15,726 nt of DNA from Chloroflexota bacterium (GCA_030691665.1 JAUYDU010000470.1:1-15726), one strand, 5' to 3'; positions 1 through 7,670 are shown, counted from the stretch's first letter. A program made the numbers and translations. The notes: generated from the sequence alone by a model not told the origin.

Positions 1-321
1 GCCGCCCTGCGGGCGACAGAAGGGGTAGCGGACTACGCCGCCGCCAAGGGGGCCATTATCGCCCTGACCAGGACCACCGCCAAAGAGTTGGCCCCGTACG
101 GCATAACTGTAAACTGCGTACTGCCTGTCGCAGAGACCAGGATGACCGACGCCCTGAAAGCCTTTCGCCGTTCCTCAAGTCAGAACGATAATGTCCGCTT
201 CCCTCTCGGCAGGTATCCTACCGCTGAGGAAGTCGCGGAAGCCTTCGTCTTCTTCGCTTCGGACTCCTCCAGGGCCGTTACGGGACAGGTGCTGGCCGTG
301 GATGGCGGGCTGGGTATGTAG
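1..321 (+). CDS. Short-chain dehydrogenase/reductase, C-terminal part (FabG-like)
   Basis: The reading frame is open at the left edge, so only the last 106 residues are visible. Seen: the catalytic YxxxK motif of classical short-chain dehydrogenases (Tyr12 and Lys16 of the visible part), then LAPYGITVNCVLP, the usual segment after the active-site helix, and a C-terminal TGQVLAVDGGLGM, which matches the conserved end of FabG-type reductases. Known of the family: NAD(P)-dependent oxidoreductases on a Rossmann fold; FabG reduces 3-oxoacyl-ACP in fatty acid synthesis. The neighbour acpP makes a fatty-acid role attractive, but the substrate cannot be fixed from this fragment. The stop is 2 nt before the nusB start, so the two are probably co-transcribed. 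Confidence 0.85.
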   Translation, partial: AALRATEGVADYAAAKGAIIALTRTTAKELAPYGITVNCVLPVAETRMTDALKAFRRSSSQNDNVRFPLGRYPTAEEVAEAFVFFASDSSRAVTGQVLAVDGGLGM

Positions 322-323
322 CG

Positions 324-737
324 ATGGCAGGTAAAAGGCGGAAGGCACGCATCGTCGCCCTCAAGGCCCTGTACGAATCGGATACGACGGGCCACGAGCC
401 CCAGGGCACCCTATCGCGCCTGCTGGAGGAGGAGAGCCCGGCCCCCGCCGACGTGGCGGCCTTCGCCCGGGAGCTGGTGGCAGGGGTGCTGGCCCACCGC
501 CAGGAGATCGACGAGGTGATTCAGCAGAAGGCACCGGCCTGGCCGTTGGAGCAGGTGGCGGTGGTCGACCGCAACATCCTCAGGCTTGCCATCTACGAGA
601 TCTTAATTGATAATAGGGTGCCAGTACGGGCTGCCATCAACGAGGCGGTAGAGCTGGCCAAGGCCTTTGGTGGGGAAAGCTCTGCCAAGTTTGTCAACGG
701 TGTCTTGGGCTCGGTGAGCCTGATGACGACTAGGTAG
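324..737 (+). CDS. nusB: Transcription antitermination factor NusB
   Basis: A 137-residue protein, the usual size for NusB. Seen: a basic N-terminal segment (GKRRKARIVALKALYESD), typical of the RNA-binding face of the family, and the characteristic core VDRNILRLAIYEIL followed by AINEAVELAKAFGGESSAKFVNGVLGSV. Known of the family: NusB binds boxA RNA with NusE (ribosomal protein S10) and promotes antitermination, chiefly on rRNA operons, in the cytoplasm. The ATG lies 2 nt after the preceding dehydrogenase stop, and acpP follows 24 nt downstream, so the three form one operon ending at the terminator at 1062-1091. Confidence 0.95.
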   Translation: MAGKRRKARIVALKALYESDTTGHEPQGTLSRLLEEESPAPADVAAFARELVAGVLAHRQEIDEVIQQKAPAWPLEQVAVVDRNILRLAIYEILIDNRVPVRAAINEAVELAKAFGGESSAKFVNGVLGSVSLMTTR

Positions 738-761
738 GCGGCAGCACTAGGAGGTGCACTT

Positions 762-1022
762 GTGGCCACCGTCTTCGAAAGGGTTCGAAAGATCATCGCC
801 GAGCAGCTCGGCGTCGACGAGGCCGACTTAAAGCCCAACACCTCCTTCGTGGAGGACCTCAACGCCGATTCCCTGGACCTGGTGGAGCTGATCATGTCCC
901 TGGAGGAGGAGTTCGGTGGTGGGGGCCAGGGCTTCGAGATATCGGACGAGGACGCCGAGAAGATCGTCACCGTGCAGGATGCCGTGACCTACATCACGGA
1001 GCACGGCATCGCCGAGGACTAG
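762..1022 (+). CDS. acpP: Acyl carrier protein
   Basis: An 86-residue acidic protein with a GTG start. The ribosome binding site AGGAGG at 749-754 lies 7 nt before that GTG and decides the start. Seen: the phosphopantetheine attachment motif NADSLDLVELIM with Ser37 as the modified residue, an N-terminal helix with VFERVRKIIAEQLGV, and a C-terminal EISDEDAEKIVTVQDAVTYI. Known: it carries growing acyl chains during fatty acid synthesis after 4'-phosphopantetheine is attached to the serine. Unusual: GGGGQG is inserted between the end of helix II (LEEEF) and the loop before helix III, making the protein longer than typical ACPs of about 77-80 residues. I recall related inserts in Chloroflexota ACPs. 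It is the last gene before an intrinsic terminator. Confidence 0.96.
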   Translation: MATVFERVRKIIAEQLGVDEADLKPNTSFVEDLNADSLDLVELIMSLEEEFGGGGQGFEISDEDAEKIVTVQDAVTYITEHGIAED

Positions 1023-1061
1023 GCGGTCGGGACGCCTGCAAGGCCACCGCTACCTCGGTGG

Positions 1062-1091
1062 GGGGCTAGGAGCCGCGCCTGGCCCCTTTTT
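1062..1091 (+). terminator. Rho-independent terminator after acpP
   Basis: The arm GGGGCTAGG at 1062-1070 pairs with CCTGGCCCC at 1078-1086, giving 9 bp with one G-U pair around a 7-nt loop. TTTTT follows at 1087-1091. The hairpin begins about 40 nt after the acpP stop and closes the dehydrogenase-nusB-acpP unit. A shorter hairpin, CCACCG/CGGTGG at 1044-1061, lies just upstream. Confidence 0.85.
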
Positions 1092-1095
1092 CGTT

Positions 1096-1101
1096 TATAA
1101 T
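1096..1101 (+). promoter_or_regulatory. Candidate -10 box (TATAAT) for the AhpD-like gene
   Basis: A perfect TATAAT sits 39 nt before the ATG at 1140. The -35 region falls inside the acpP terminator hairpin and shows no good TTGACA match, so this would be a -10-dominated promoter. It lets the AhpD-like gene be transcribed separately from the operon that stops at 1091. Confidence 0.45.
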
Positions 1102-1139
1102 GCTGCTAGGCGAAATTGCTAGACGAAGGACGGTCGGAC

Positions 1140-1481
1140 ATGGACAAGATAGATGAAATCGTTGAGAGGAGGAAGATCGCTCATACCAAGCTAATGACTT
1201 TGAATTCAAAGGTATATAAGGCGTTCCTTGAAATGGAGAAGGCTGCCTTCTCCGATGGAGCATTGCCCAGAAAGGCCAAAGAGCTAATCGCAGTCGGTAT
1301 ATCTGTTGTTGTTGACTGCGAATCGTGTATGCAGTGGCATATCGAACAAGCCAGCTTGGCAAATGCTACCAAGGGTGAAGTCTTGGAAGCAATAGAGGTG
1401 GCAATGGAAATGGGAGGCGGTCCGGCGACAGTGTCCGCAAGATTCGCTCTTGAAGTGCTGGATAGAGTATTCCCTGAATGA
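1140..1481 (+). CDS. Carboxymuconolactone decarboxylase/AhpD-like protein
   Basis: A 113-residue protein. The chosen ATG has GAAGGA at 1125-1130, 9 nt upstream; a TTG at 1116 is a weaker alternative. Seen: the AhpD-type active-site pattern, Cys60-Glu-Ser-Cys63 with His67 just after (CESCMQWH), preceded by the helix LPRKAKELIAVGISVVVD and followed by EVLEAIEVAMEMGGGPA. Known of the family: the CxxC pair acts as a thiol redox centre in AhpD, which reduces the lipoamide adapter that feeds alkylhydroperoxide reductase; other members are lactone decarboxylases without the cysteines. The cysteines here favour a redox role; the partner is unknown. Codon use is clearly AT-richer than in the flanking genes, and the gene has its own -10 box, so it may be a recent acquisition. 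Confidence 0.85.
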   Translation: MDKIDEIVERRKIAHTKLMTLNSKVYKAFLEMEKAAFSDGALPRKAKELIAVGISVVVDCESCMQWHIEQASLANATKGEVLEAIEVAMEMGGGPATVSARFALEVLDRVFPE

Positions 1482-1492
1482 GCTAGGGCATG

Positions 1493-1539
1493 TTCGGCCG
1501 AGATCGCGAAGGCTGCCCTCGGGGCAGAAAGCGGCCGAA
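1493..1539. other. Nested hairpin downstream of the AhpD-like gene
   Basis: TTCGGCCG at 1493-1500 is a perfect reverse complement of CGGCCGAA at 1532-1539. Inside, CTGCCC at 1513-1518 pairs with GGGCAG at 1522-1527. No T-run follows on either strand, so it is not a standard terminator. It may be a small repeat or a structured 3' end. The rest of 1482-1610 shows nothing else recognisable. Confidence 0.4.
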
Positions 1540-1610
1540 AGTGCAAGACCTTGGGAAGTACCTAGTAAGCTTATGAGTGGAGGCGGTTTAGCGGAAGCGG
1601 CGGCGAGAGC

Positions 1611-1988
1611 ATGAACTTCTTCGGCATCGGCCTGCCAGAGATCGTCCTCATCCTGGTGCTGGCCCTCATTGTGCTGGGGCCGCAGCGGCTGCCGGAGTTC
1701 GCTGCCCAGCTAGCACGACTGGTGCGCCAGGCCCGTCGCTACGCTGGCCAGGTCACCAGCCAGCTCAAGTATGAGCTGGGCGACCTGGCCCAGGACTACG
1801 AAGCCCTGCGCGAGGAGCTACGCCAGCTTCGCGAGGAGCTGCGTGAGCAGAGCAAGCCCCTGGAGGAGGAGCTGAGGGCCGTCGGCTCCGAGCTAAAGGC
1901 CAGCAGCGAGTCTATTCAGGCCGCCGCCAGTGGCAAGCTAGAGAAGCCGCAGGAAGCGGCTCAGCCGCCCTCGGAAGGGAAGGGCTAG
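1611..1988 (+). CDS. tatB: Sec-independent translocase subunit TatB (TatA/B family)
   Basis: A 125-residue protein with one N-terminal membrane helix (IVLILVLALIVL, about residues 11-22), then the hinge VLGPQRLPEF, an amphipathic helix rich in Arg, and a long charged coiled coil (about residues 60-95, EALREELRQLREEL). Known of the family: TatA/TatB work with TatC to export folded proteins with twin-arginine signals. The LGPQRLP hinge is the TatB form (TatA usually has FGxKKLP), and the length and coiled coil also fit TatB. The ribosome binding site is weak. tatC follows 51 nt downstream, with a small GC hairpin at 1994-2009 in the gap. Confidence 0.85.
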   Translation: MNFFGIGLPEIVLILVLALIVLGPQRLPEFAAQLARLVRQARRYAGQVTSQLKYELGDLAQDYEALREELRQLREELREQSKPLEEELRAVGSELKASSESIQAAASGKLEKPQEAAQPPSEGKG

Positions 1989-2039
1989 CATCTCCTGCCC
2001 CGCGGCAGGCAGGCCTGCGCCGAGCCCCTTGCCCCAACC

Positions 2040-2831
2040 ATGAGCGCCCGACCGACCACCGCTGAGGAGTCCCCACAAGAGCCCGAAGAGCGCCCCTCTG
2101 CTGCGGGCGGCAAGTACATGACGCTCATGGAGCACCTCCAGGAGCTCCGCCGCCGCCTCGTCGTGGCCGGTCTGGCGGTCGTTCTCTCCACCGGCGCCTC
2201 CTTCTACTTCGCCACCCGCATCCTGGAGTTCCTCAAGGAGCCCGCTGAGGAGCGCAGCTCCAGCTTCAAGCTTATCTTCACCGAGCCCATGGAGGGCGTG
2301 GTCGCCTACTTTCGCATATCCCTCCTGGCCGGCCTGACTTTGGCGATGCCGATCATTATCTACGAGTTGCTGATGTTCGTGGCGCCTGCGCTCAGCCGGC
2401 GGGAGAAGCGCTGGGTCTATTCCGTGGTCGTGGGTGCCACCCTGGCCTTCGCCGGGGGAGTGGCCTTCGCCTATTACGTTGCTCTGCCGCCGGCCCTGGG
2501 TTTCCTGCTGAACTTCCCCGAGGACGTCGCTGAGCCCCAGATCAAGATCGGCAGCTACGTAGACTTCGTGACGCGGCTGCTGCTGTGGACGGGCGTCGTG
2601 TTCGAGACGCCGCTGGTGATCATGGGGGTGGCCCGCTTCGGCGTGGTCACCTCGCGCCAGCTTGTCCACCTGTGGCGCTACGCCATCATCGGGGCGTTCG
2701 TGGTGGCGGCCATTGTCACCCCCAGCATCGACCCGGTCACCCAGTCGCTGGTGGCCGGCCCCCTCATCGTCCTTTACGTCCTGGGGATCGTGCTGGCGCG
2801 CATCGTGGAGCCGCGGCGGGGGCGAGCGTAG
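2040..2831 (+). CDS. tatC: Sec-independent protein translocase TatC
   Basis: A 263-residue integral membrane protein. Seen: the conserved cytoplasmic N-terminal motif MEHLQELRRRL just before the first membrane segment (residues about 27-60), the acidic/aromatic segment FTEPMEGVVAYFRISLLAGL, and several further hydrophobic segments ending VTPSIDPVTQSLVAGPLIVLYVLGIVL. Known: TatC is the main receptor for twin-arginine signal peptides. The ATG at 2040 adds about 26 hydrophilic residues before the family's usual start and has no clear ribosome binding site, so the ATG at 2118 (MTLMEHLQEL) is a serious alternative. It forms an operon with tatB. Confidence 0.93.
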   Translation: MSARPTTAEESPQEPEERPSAAGGKYMTLMEHLQELRRRLVVAGLAVVLSTGASFYFATRILEFLKEPAEERSSSFKLIFTEPMEGVVAYFRISLLAGLTLAMPIIIYELLMFVAPALSRREKRWVYSVVVGATLAFAGGVAFAYYVALPPALGFLLNFPEDVAEPQIKIGSYVDFVTRLLLWTGVVFETPLVIMGVARFGVVTSRQLVHLWRYAIIGAFVVAAIVTPSIDPVTQSLVAGPLIVLYVLGIVLARIVEPRRGRA

Positions 2832-2843
2832 ACAGCGGTGAAT

Positions 2844-2873
2844 TTGACGCCTCTTCTCGCTTCGTGCTAATAT
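2844..2873 (+). promoter_or_regulatory. Sigma-70-type promoter for the uracil-DNA glycosylase/RNase J/ftsK group
   Basis: TTGACG at 2844-2849 and TAATAT at 2868-2873 are separated by 18 nt and lie just after the tatC stop. The predicted leader runs about 80 nt to the ATG at 2959. It contains a hairpin, CCCCGA at 2897-2902 with TCGGGG at 2907-2912, and no T-run. The leader also holds a 9-codon open frame at 2926-2955 that ends 3 nt before the glycosylase start. Confidence 0.6.
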
Positions 2874-2958
2874 CACTCGAAAGGTTGTTCTTGCCGCCCC
2901 GACTTGTCGGGGTGCGATTGCGTTTATGGGCAGTGGTTTACTGTTTACGGGTTAGGAA

Positions 2959-3558
2959 ATGTCCGCCCTGATCGACCTCTACGCCAGGATCGCCGTCTGC
3001 CCCGACTGTGACCTCTGCCAGAGCCGCAACCGGGCTGTGCCCGGCGAGGGGCCGGAGGAGGCCGAGATCATGTTCGTGGGCGAGGCACCGGGCTTCTACG
3101 AGGACCAGCAGGGCCGTCCCTTCGTCGGGCCGGCTGGGCGCTTCCTGGAGGAGCTGCTGGCCTCTATCGGCTCGCGGCGCGATCAGGTGTACATCGGCAA
3201 CGTCATCAAGTGCCGTCCGCCGGAGAATCGCGATCCCCTGCCCAAGGAGATCGAGGCCTGTCGGCAGTGGCTATCCTGTCAGATCGAACTGATCAAGCCC
3301 AAGGTCATCGCCACCCTGGGTCGCTACTCCCTGGCCTGGTTCTTCCCCGACGAGTCGATCGGCCGGGTGCACGGCCAGACCTGCTACCGCGATGGCATCT
3401 GCTTTCTGCCCATGTATCATCCTGCTGCTGCCCTGCACGCCGCCAGCATGCGTCGCACCATCGAGGAGGACTTCCGGAAGCTACCGGCTGCCCTGGAGGA
3501 GGCCCGCAAGGGCCCGCGGGAAGAGGTGGCGGAACCCGAACAGATGCGTCTATTCTAG
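2959..3558 (+). CDS. Type-4 (iron-sulfur) uracil-DNA glycosylase
   Basis: A 199-residue protein. Seen: four cysteines in the spacing of family 4 enzymes (Cys14 and Cys17 near the N-terminus, Cys85 in IKCRPPENRDP, Cys101), expected to hold a 4Fe-4S cluster; motif A GEAPG at 41-45 with GRPFVGPAGRFL after it; and the C-terminal MYHPAAALH motif (152-160). Known of the family: it removes uracil from DNA as the first step of base excision repair and is frequent in thermophiles and anaerobes. The start has AGGA immediately in front (spacing only 1 nt), and an in-frame stop 6 nt upstream makes ATG 2959 the only reasonable start. RNase J follows after 13 nt. Confidence 0.92.
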   Translation: MSALIDLYARIAVCPDCDLCQSRNRAVPGEGPEEAEIMFVGEAPGFYEDQQGRPFVGPAGRFLEELLASIGSRRDQVYIGNVIKCRPPENRDPLPKEIEACRQWLSCQIELIKPKVIATLGRYSLAWFFPDESIGRVHGQTCYRDGICFLPMYHPAAALHAASMRRTIEEDFRKLPAALEEARKGPREEVAEPEQMRLF

Positions 3559-3571
3559 GTTATGAGGAGCT

Positions 3572-5224
3572 ATGGCGAACAATAAGCTGCGAGTAATACC
3601 CCTGGGCGGGCTGGGAGAGATCGGCAAGAACATGATGGTGCTGGAGCTCCCCCAGGACATGATCATCGTCGACGCTGGCCTGATGTTCCCCAAGGAGGAG
3701 ATGCTGGGCGTCGATCTGGTGATCCCCGACATCACCTACATCCTCCAGCGGCGGCAGAAGCTGCGGGGTATCGTCATCACCCACGGCCACGAGGATCACA
3801 CGGGCGCCCTGCCCTATGTCCTCCGCCAGTTGCGGGCGCCTGTCTACTGTACTCGCCTCACCCACGGCCTAATATCGGTCAAGCTGAAGGAGCACAAGCT
3901 CCTGGGCGAGGCCGACCTGCGGGCGGTCAGCGCCGGCGAGAAGGTCCGCCTGGGGGCCTTCCAGGTGGAGTTCGTGCGGGTCACCCACAGCATCCCCGAC
4001 GCCTGCGCCCTGGCCATCCGCACGCCCATCGGTACGGTGATCCACACCGGCGACTTCAAGCTGGATCACACGCCGGTCATGGGCGAGCCCACCGACCTGT
4101 CCCGCCTGGCGGAGCTGGGTCGTGAGGGTGTGCTCCTGCTGCTCTCCGACTCCACCTATGCCGAGATGCCCGGCTACACGCCCTCGGAGCAGGTGGTGGG
4201 CGAGGCGCTGGACCGGATCATGGCCACAGCGCCGGGACGAGTGATTGTGGCCACCTTCGCCTCCCTGATCTCGCGGATGCAGCAGGTCATCGATGCCGCC
4301 TATCGCAACGGCCGCCGCGTCTTCATCACCGGGCGCAGCATGATGGACAACAGCCAGATGGCCCTGGAGCAGGGCTACCTGACGGCGCCGCAGAACGTCC
4401 TGGCCCCCATCGACCAGCTTGCCGGCATGCGGCCGGAGAGGGTGGCCGTGATCACCACCGGCTCTCAGGGGGAGCCCACCTCCGCGCTGGTGCGCATGGC
4501 CAACCAGGACCACCGCCAGATCCGGATCGTCGCTGGCGATACGGTGGTCATATCGGCCAGCCCTATCCCCGGTAACGAAATGCTGATCAACCTTACCATC
4601 GACAACCTCTGCCGCCTGGGGGCGCAGGTGCTGAACACACGCGTGGCCAACGTGCACGTGCGGGGACACGCCGCCCAGGAAGAGCTGAAGATGATGCTGA
4701 GCCTGGTCAATCCCCGCTTCTTCGTTCCTCAGCACGGGGAGTACCGTCACCTGGCGGCCCACGCTGTCCTGGCCCAGGCCATGGGCGTCGCCCAGGAGAA
4801 TACCTTCGTCCTAGAGGACGGCGACATCCTGGAGCTGGACGGCAAGAGGGGCAGGGTGGCGGGCCGCGTGCCGGCGGACCACGTGTATGTGGACGGCCTG
4901 GCTGTGGGGCTGGATCAGGTGGTGCTGCGCGACCGTCGCCACCTGGCCAGCGATGGTATCGTCGTGGTCATTCTGGCGGTGGACAAGCACAGCGGCCGCC
5001 TGGTGGGCCAGCCGGATGTGGTGGCCAGGGGGTTCATGGATACGGACGAGTCCGGGGAACTGCTGGAGAAGGCGCGTCGGCACGTGGTTCGAGCCCTGAA
5101 AGGGGCCGACCACCACTCCGAGTGGGGCGACGTGAACACGCGCGTGAAGGACTCCCTGTCCCAGTACCTTTACCAGCAGACCCGTCGGCGGCCGATGATC
5201 CTGCCTCTGACGGTGGAGGTATGA
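3572..5224 (+). CDS. rnj: Ribonuclease J
   Basis: A 550-residue protein of the metallo-beta-lactamase/beta-CASP class. Seen: the zinc-binding HGHEDH at 71-76, His139 in VTHSIPD, Asp161 in HTGDFKLD, the SDST motif at 192-195, the beta-CASP segments VATFASLISRMQQ and TTGSQGEP (about 296-302), VRGHA at 363-367, and the late histidine motif PQHGEYRH (386-393). Known of the family: RNase J has 5'-3' exonuclease and endonuclease activity in mRNA decay and rRNA maturation. Length is normal (about 550-560). GAGGAG precedes the ATG by 2 nt. The stop is 7 nt before ftsK, which points to a shared transcript with the glycosylase and ftsK. Confidence 0.96.
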   Translation: MANNKLRVIPLGGLGEIGKNMMVLELPQDMIIVDAGLMFPKEEMLGVDLVIPDITYILQRRQKLRGIVITHGHEDHTGALPYVLRQLRAPVYCTRLTHGLISVKLKEHKLLGEADLRAVSAGEKVRLGAFQVEFVRVTHSIPDACALAIRTPIGTVIHTGDFKLDHTPVMGEPTDLSRLAELGREGVLLLLSDSTYAEMPGYTPSEQVVGEALDRIMATAPGRVIVATFASLISRMQQVIDAAYRNGRRVFITGRSMMDNSQMALEQGYLTAPQNVLAPIDQLAGMRPERVAVITTGSQGEPTSALVRMANQDHRQIRIVAGDTVVISASPIPGNEMLINLTIDNLCRLGAQVLNTRVANVHVRGHAAQEELKMMLSLVNPRFFVPQHGEYRHLAAHAVLAQAMGVAQENTFVLEDGDILELDGKRGRVAGRVPADHVYVDGLAVGLDQVVLRDRRHLASDGIVVVILAVDKHSGRLVGQPDVVARGFMDTDESGELLEKARRHVVRALKGADHHSEWGDVNTRVKDSLSQYLYQQTRRRPMILPLTVEV

Positions 5225-5231
5225 TGAGGAC

Positions 5232-7607
5232 ATGGCTAGGGTAAAGGCGAGGGGGCGCGCTGGCTACCGCCGTCCGGCGGCCGTGACCCGTCGGGGTGCT
5301 CGCTCCTACAAGCAGGTGGTGGAGAGGCAGAATATCGGCCGCTGGCTGATAGCCGCGGCGGTCGTCTTCGTGGCCGTGCTCATCCCCTTCGTTGGACCCA
5401 TCATCTGGGAGGCGCTCGTGGACTTGCGCGATGCCCTGGTGCGTTTGCTGGGGCTGGCTGTGCTCCTGCTGGTGGTCGCCCTGATGGTGAACGGCTGGCT
5501 GGTACTGGGTCGCCGCTTCAATCTGTCGGCCACCTTCTGGCGCCGCTGGCTGGGGGCGCTCCTTCTGGGGGTGAGCGTCGGCGGGATCATGGCGCTCTTC
5601 CGCCCTGACTGGTCGCTGGGCAACGTCTTGCTATCCGAGGTGACCGTCGGCGGCGACCTAGGCCACGCCCTCATGGGCAGCGCCGGCGGCATCCTCATCT
5701 GGCTGGCCCTGACCTTCTTGGCGATCACCCTGCTGGCGCCCCGACAGGTGGCCTGGACGATTGGGCACCTACCCGACCTGTGGCGGGCCCTGGTGCAACT
5801 GCGCCTGCCAGACGAGGTCGCGGACGGCCTGCGCAGCATCGGCTCCGCGCTCCTGCCCAAGAGCGAGCCCAGCGCCAGCGACGATCTTCCAACAATTCCC
5901 GAGGAGTGGGAGGAGCCCAGCATCCCTGGCGAGCAGGTCGCGGTGCAGGAGGTGCTCCCCGCCTTCGGCGAGGTGCCCGGCGAGGAAGGAGAGGCCCTTC
6001 GGCTGCGCTCAGGACAGGCCGTCTCGCCTGAGCCCGGGTCGGCGCCGGCCGGGGTCGCGCCGCTGGCGACAGGCCGACCGGCCGCTTACGGTTGGGAGCT
6101 CCCCCTCCTGGATATCCTCCACCAGCCGCCGGAGAACGAGGTCAAGCAGTTCGACAACGCCGCTCGCGGCCAGCTCATCGAGGAGACCCTGGCCAGCTTC
6201 GGGGTCGATGCGCGAGTGGTGCAGATAAACCAGGGGCCCACCATCACCCAGTTCGGCGTGGAGCCCGGCTGGGAGGTGAAGACCCGCACCGTGATCGAGC
6301 GGGACAACCGCGGCCGCCCGACCTACGACAAGGACGGCAGCCCCAAGTACAAGTCGGAGGTGACCTCCCGCACGCGCGTACGGGTGAGCCAGATCACCTC
6401 TCTGGCCAACGACCTGGCTCTGGCTCTAGCCAGTCCGTCCATCCGCATCGAGGCGCCGGTGCCGGGCAAGCCGGTGGTGGGCATCGAGGTGCCGAACAGC
6501 TCGCCGTCGCTGGTGACCCTGCGCAGCGTCATCGAAACCAGCCCCTTCCAGCGCATCGCCGCTCGCTCTAAGCTGGCCCTAGCCCTGGGCAAGGGCGTGT
6601 CGGGCGAGGCGGTGGCCGCCGACCTAGGCCGCATGCCCCACCTGCTCATCGCTGGCGCGACGGGCAGCGGCAAGAGCGTGTGCATCAACTCCGTGATCTC
6701 GTGTCTGCTGATGCACAACACGCCGGAGGAGCTGCGCTTCATCCTCATCGACCCCAAGCGAGTGGAGCTAGCCACCTTCGGTTCCATCCCCCACCTGGCC
6801 TTCTCCCACATCGTCGTGGAGGTCGAGGACGTGGTGGGCACCCTCCAGGCCGTCATCCACGAGATGGAGACTCGCTACCGCCGTTTTGCCTCGGTGGGCG
6901 TGCGCAACATCGAGGCCTACAACCGCAGCCCTCGGGCTGGCCACAAGCTGCCCTACTGGGTGGTGATCATTGATGAGCTGGCGGACCTGATGCTCTCGGC
7001 CCCCTATCACGTGGAGCGCCAGATCTGCCGCCTGGCCCAGTTGTCCCGCGCCACCGGCATCCACCTGATCATCGCCACCCAGCGGCCGTCGGTAGACGTG
7101 GTGACGGGGCTGATCAAGGCGAACTTCCCCACCCGCATCGCCTTTGCGGTCAGCTCCCAGGTGGACGCGCGCACCATCCTGGACGGGGCGGGCGCCGAGA
7201 AGCTGCTGGGCCGCGGCGACATGCTGTACATGCCCACCGACGCTGCCAAGCCCAAGCGTCTCCAGGGTGCCTTCGTCTCCGACCAGGAGATCGAGCGCAT
7301 CGTCGGCTTCTGGAGCGACGACCGCTTCCGCCACCTGCGGCCGGAGGTGGCCGACCACCTCCTCCAAGAGGTGAAGGCCATCCCCGGCGAGGAAGAGGAG
7401 GAGGACCCCCTGCTGGAGCGCGCGCGCGAGCTGGCCCAGGAGCACAGCCGCGTGTCGACGTCGCTGTTGCAGCGGCGACTGCACATCGGCTACCCGCGAG
7501 CGGCCCGCCTCATCGACCAGCTCGAGGGGGAAGGGGTGATCAGCGGGCCGGAGGGCGGCCAGTCCCGCCGCGTCCTCAACCCCAGGGAAGAGGAGCCGCT
7601 GCTGTAG
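5232..7607 (+). CDS. ftsK: DNA translocase FtsK/SpoIIIE
   Basis: A 791-residue protein. Seen in order: about four membrane segments (residues about 35-175), a Pro/Glu/Ala-rich linker, the alpha-beta motor with Walker A GATGSGKS at 475-482, DPKRVEL just after it, Walker B VVIIDELADLM with Asp581, the IATQRPSVDVVTG motif, and a C-terminal winged-helix gamma domain (about 725-780, LLQRRLHIGYPRAARLIDQLE) that in this family reads orienting DNA sequences. Known: it pumps chromosomal DNA through the closing septum. The linker carries an in-frame short repeat at 5995-6019 translated LRLRSGQA (residues 256-263). The stop codon lies inside the start of the repeat at 7604. RNase J ends 7 nt upstream, and AGGA directly precedes the ATG. 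Confidence 0.96.
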   Translation: MARVKARGRAGYRRPAAVTRRGARSYKQVVERQNIGRWLIAAAVVFVAVLIPFVGPIIWEALVDLRDALVRLLGLAVLLLVVALMVNGWLVLGRRFNLSATFWRRWLGALLLGVSVGGIMALFRPDWSLGNVLLSEVTVGGDLGHALMGSAGGILIWLALTFLAITLLAPRQVAWTIGHLPDLWRALVQLRLPDEVADGLRSIGSALLPKSEPSASDDLPTIPEEWEEPSIPGEQVAVQEVLPAFGEVPGEEGEALRLRSGQAVSPEPGSAPAGVAPLATGRPAAYGWELPLLDILHQPPENEVKQFDNAARGQLIEETLASFGVDARVVQINQGPTITQFGVEPGWEVKTRTVIERDNRGRPTYDKDGSPKYKSEVTSRTRVRVSQITSLANDLALALASPSIRIEAPVPGKPVVGIEVPNSSPSLVTLRSVIETSPFQRIAARSKLALALGKGVSGEAVAADLGRMPHLLIAGATGSGKSVCINSVISCLLMHNTPEELRFILIDPKRVELATFGSIPHLAFSHIVVEVEDVVGTLQAVIHEMETRYRRFASVGVRNIEAYNRSPRAGHKLPYWVVIIDELADLMLSAPYHVERQICRLAQLSRATGIHLIIATQRPSVDVVTGLIKANFPTRIAFAVSSQVDARTILDGAGAEKLLGRGDMLYMPTDAAKPKRLQGAFVSDQEIERIVGFWSDDRFRHLRPEVADHLLQEVKAIPGEEEEEDPLLERARELAQEHSRVSTSLLQRRLHIGYPRAARLIDQLEGEGVISGPEGGQSRRVLNPREEEPLL
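5995..6019 (+). repeat. Short dispersed repeat inserted in frame in the FtsK linker
   Basis: The bases CTTCGGCTGCGCTCAGGACA (5997-6016) translate in frame as LRLRSGQ, followed by A. From memory, this exact sequence recurs in unrelated proteins of Chloroflexota genomes, usually in linkers. It lies in the disordered part of FtsK between the membrane and motor regions, where an insertion would be tolerated. That it is a dispersed repeat rests on recall, not on a second copy in this window. Confidence 0.5.
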
Positions 7608-7670
7608 CTGCAGGGCTTTTCCGCCATCCGCAGAGGCGGAGTCCGCAAGGCGGACAGCCCTGCCCGCCCC
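7604..7670. repeat. Branched palindromic repeat, copy A
   Basis: An outer stem, GCAGGGCT at 7610-7617 with AGCCCTGC at 7656-7663, encloses two side hairpins: TCCGCC/GGCGGA at 7620-7640 and GTCCGC/GCGGAC at 7641-7655. This folds as a three-way junction. It shares its ends, GTAGCTGCAGGGCTT and GCCCTGCCCGCCCC, and the same layout with the copy at 8480. It sits exactly between the convergent ends of ftsK (whose stop codon it contains) and methyltransferase A, and may act as a bidirectional transcript end. Confidence 0.75.

Noticed and set aside
1938..2876. A 312-codon minus-strand frame opposite tatC
   Set aside because: It is His/Arg/Gly-rich, without domains, and lies over a convincing membrane protein gene.
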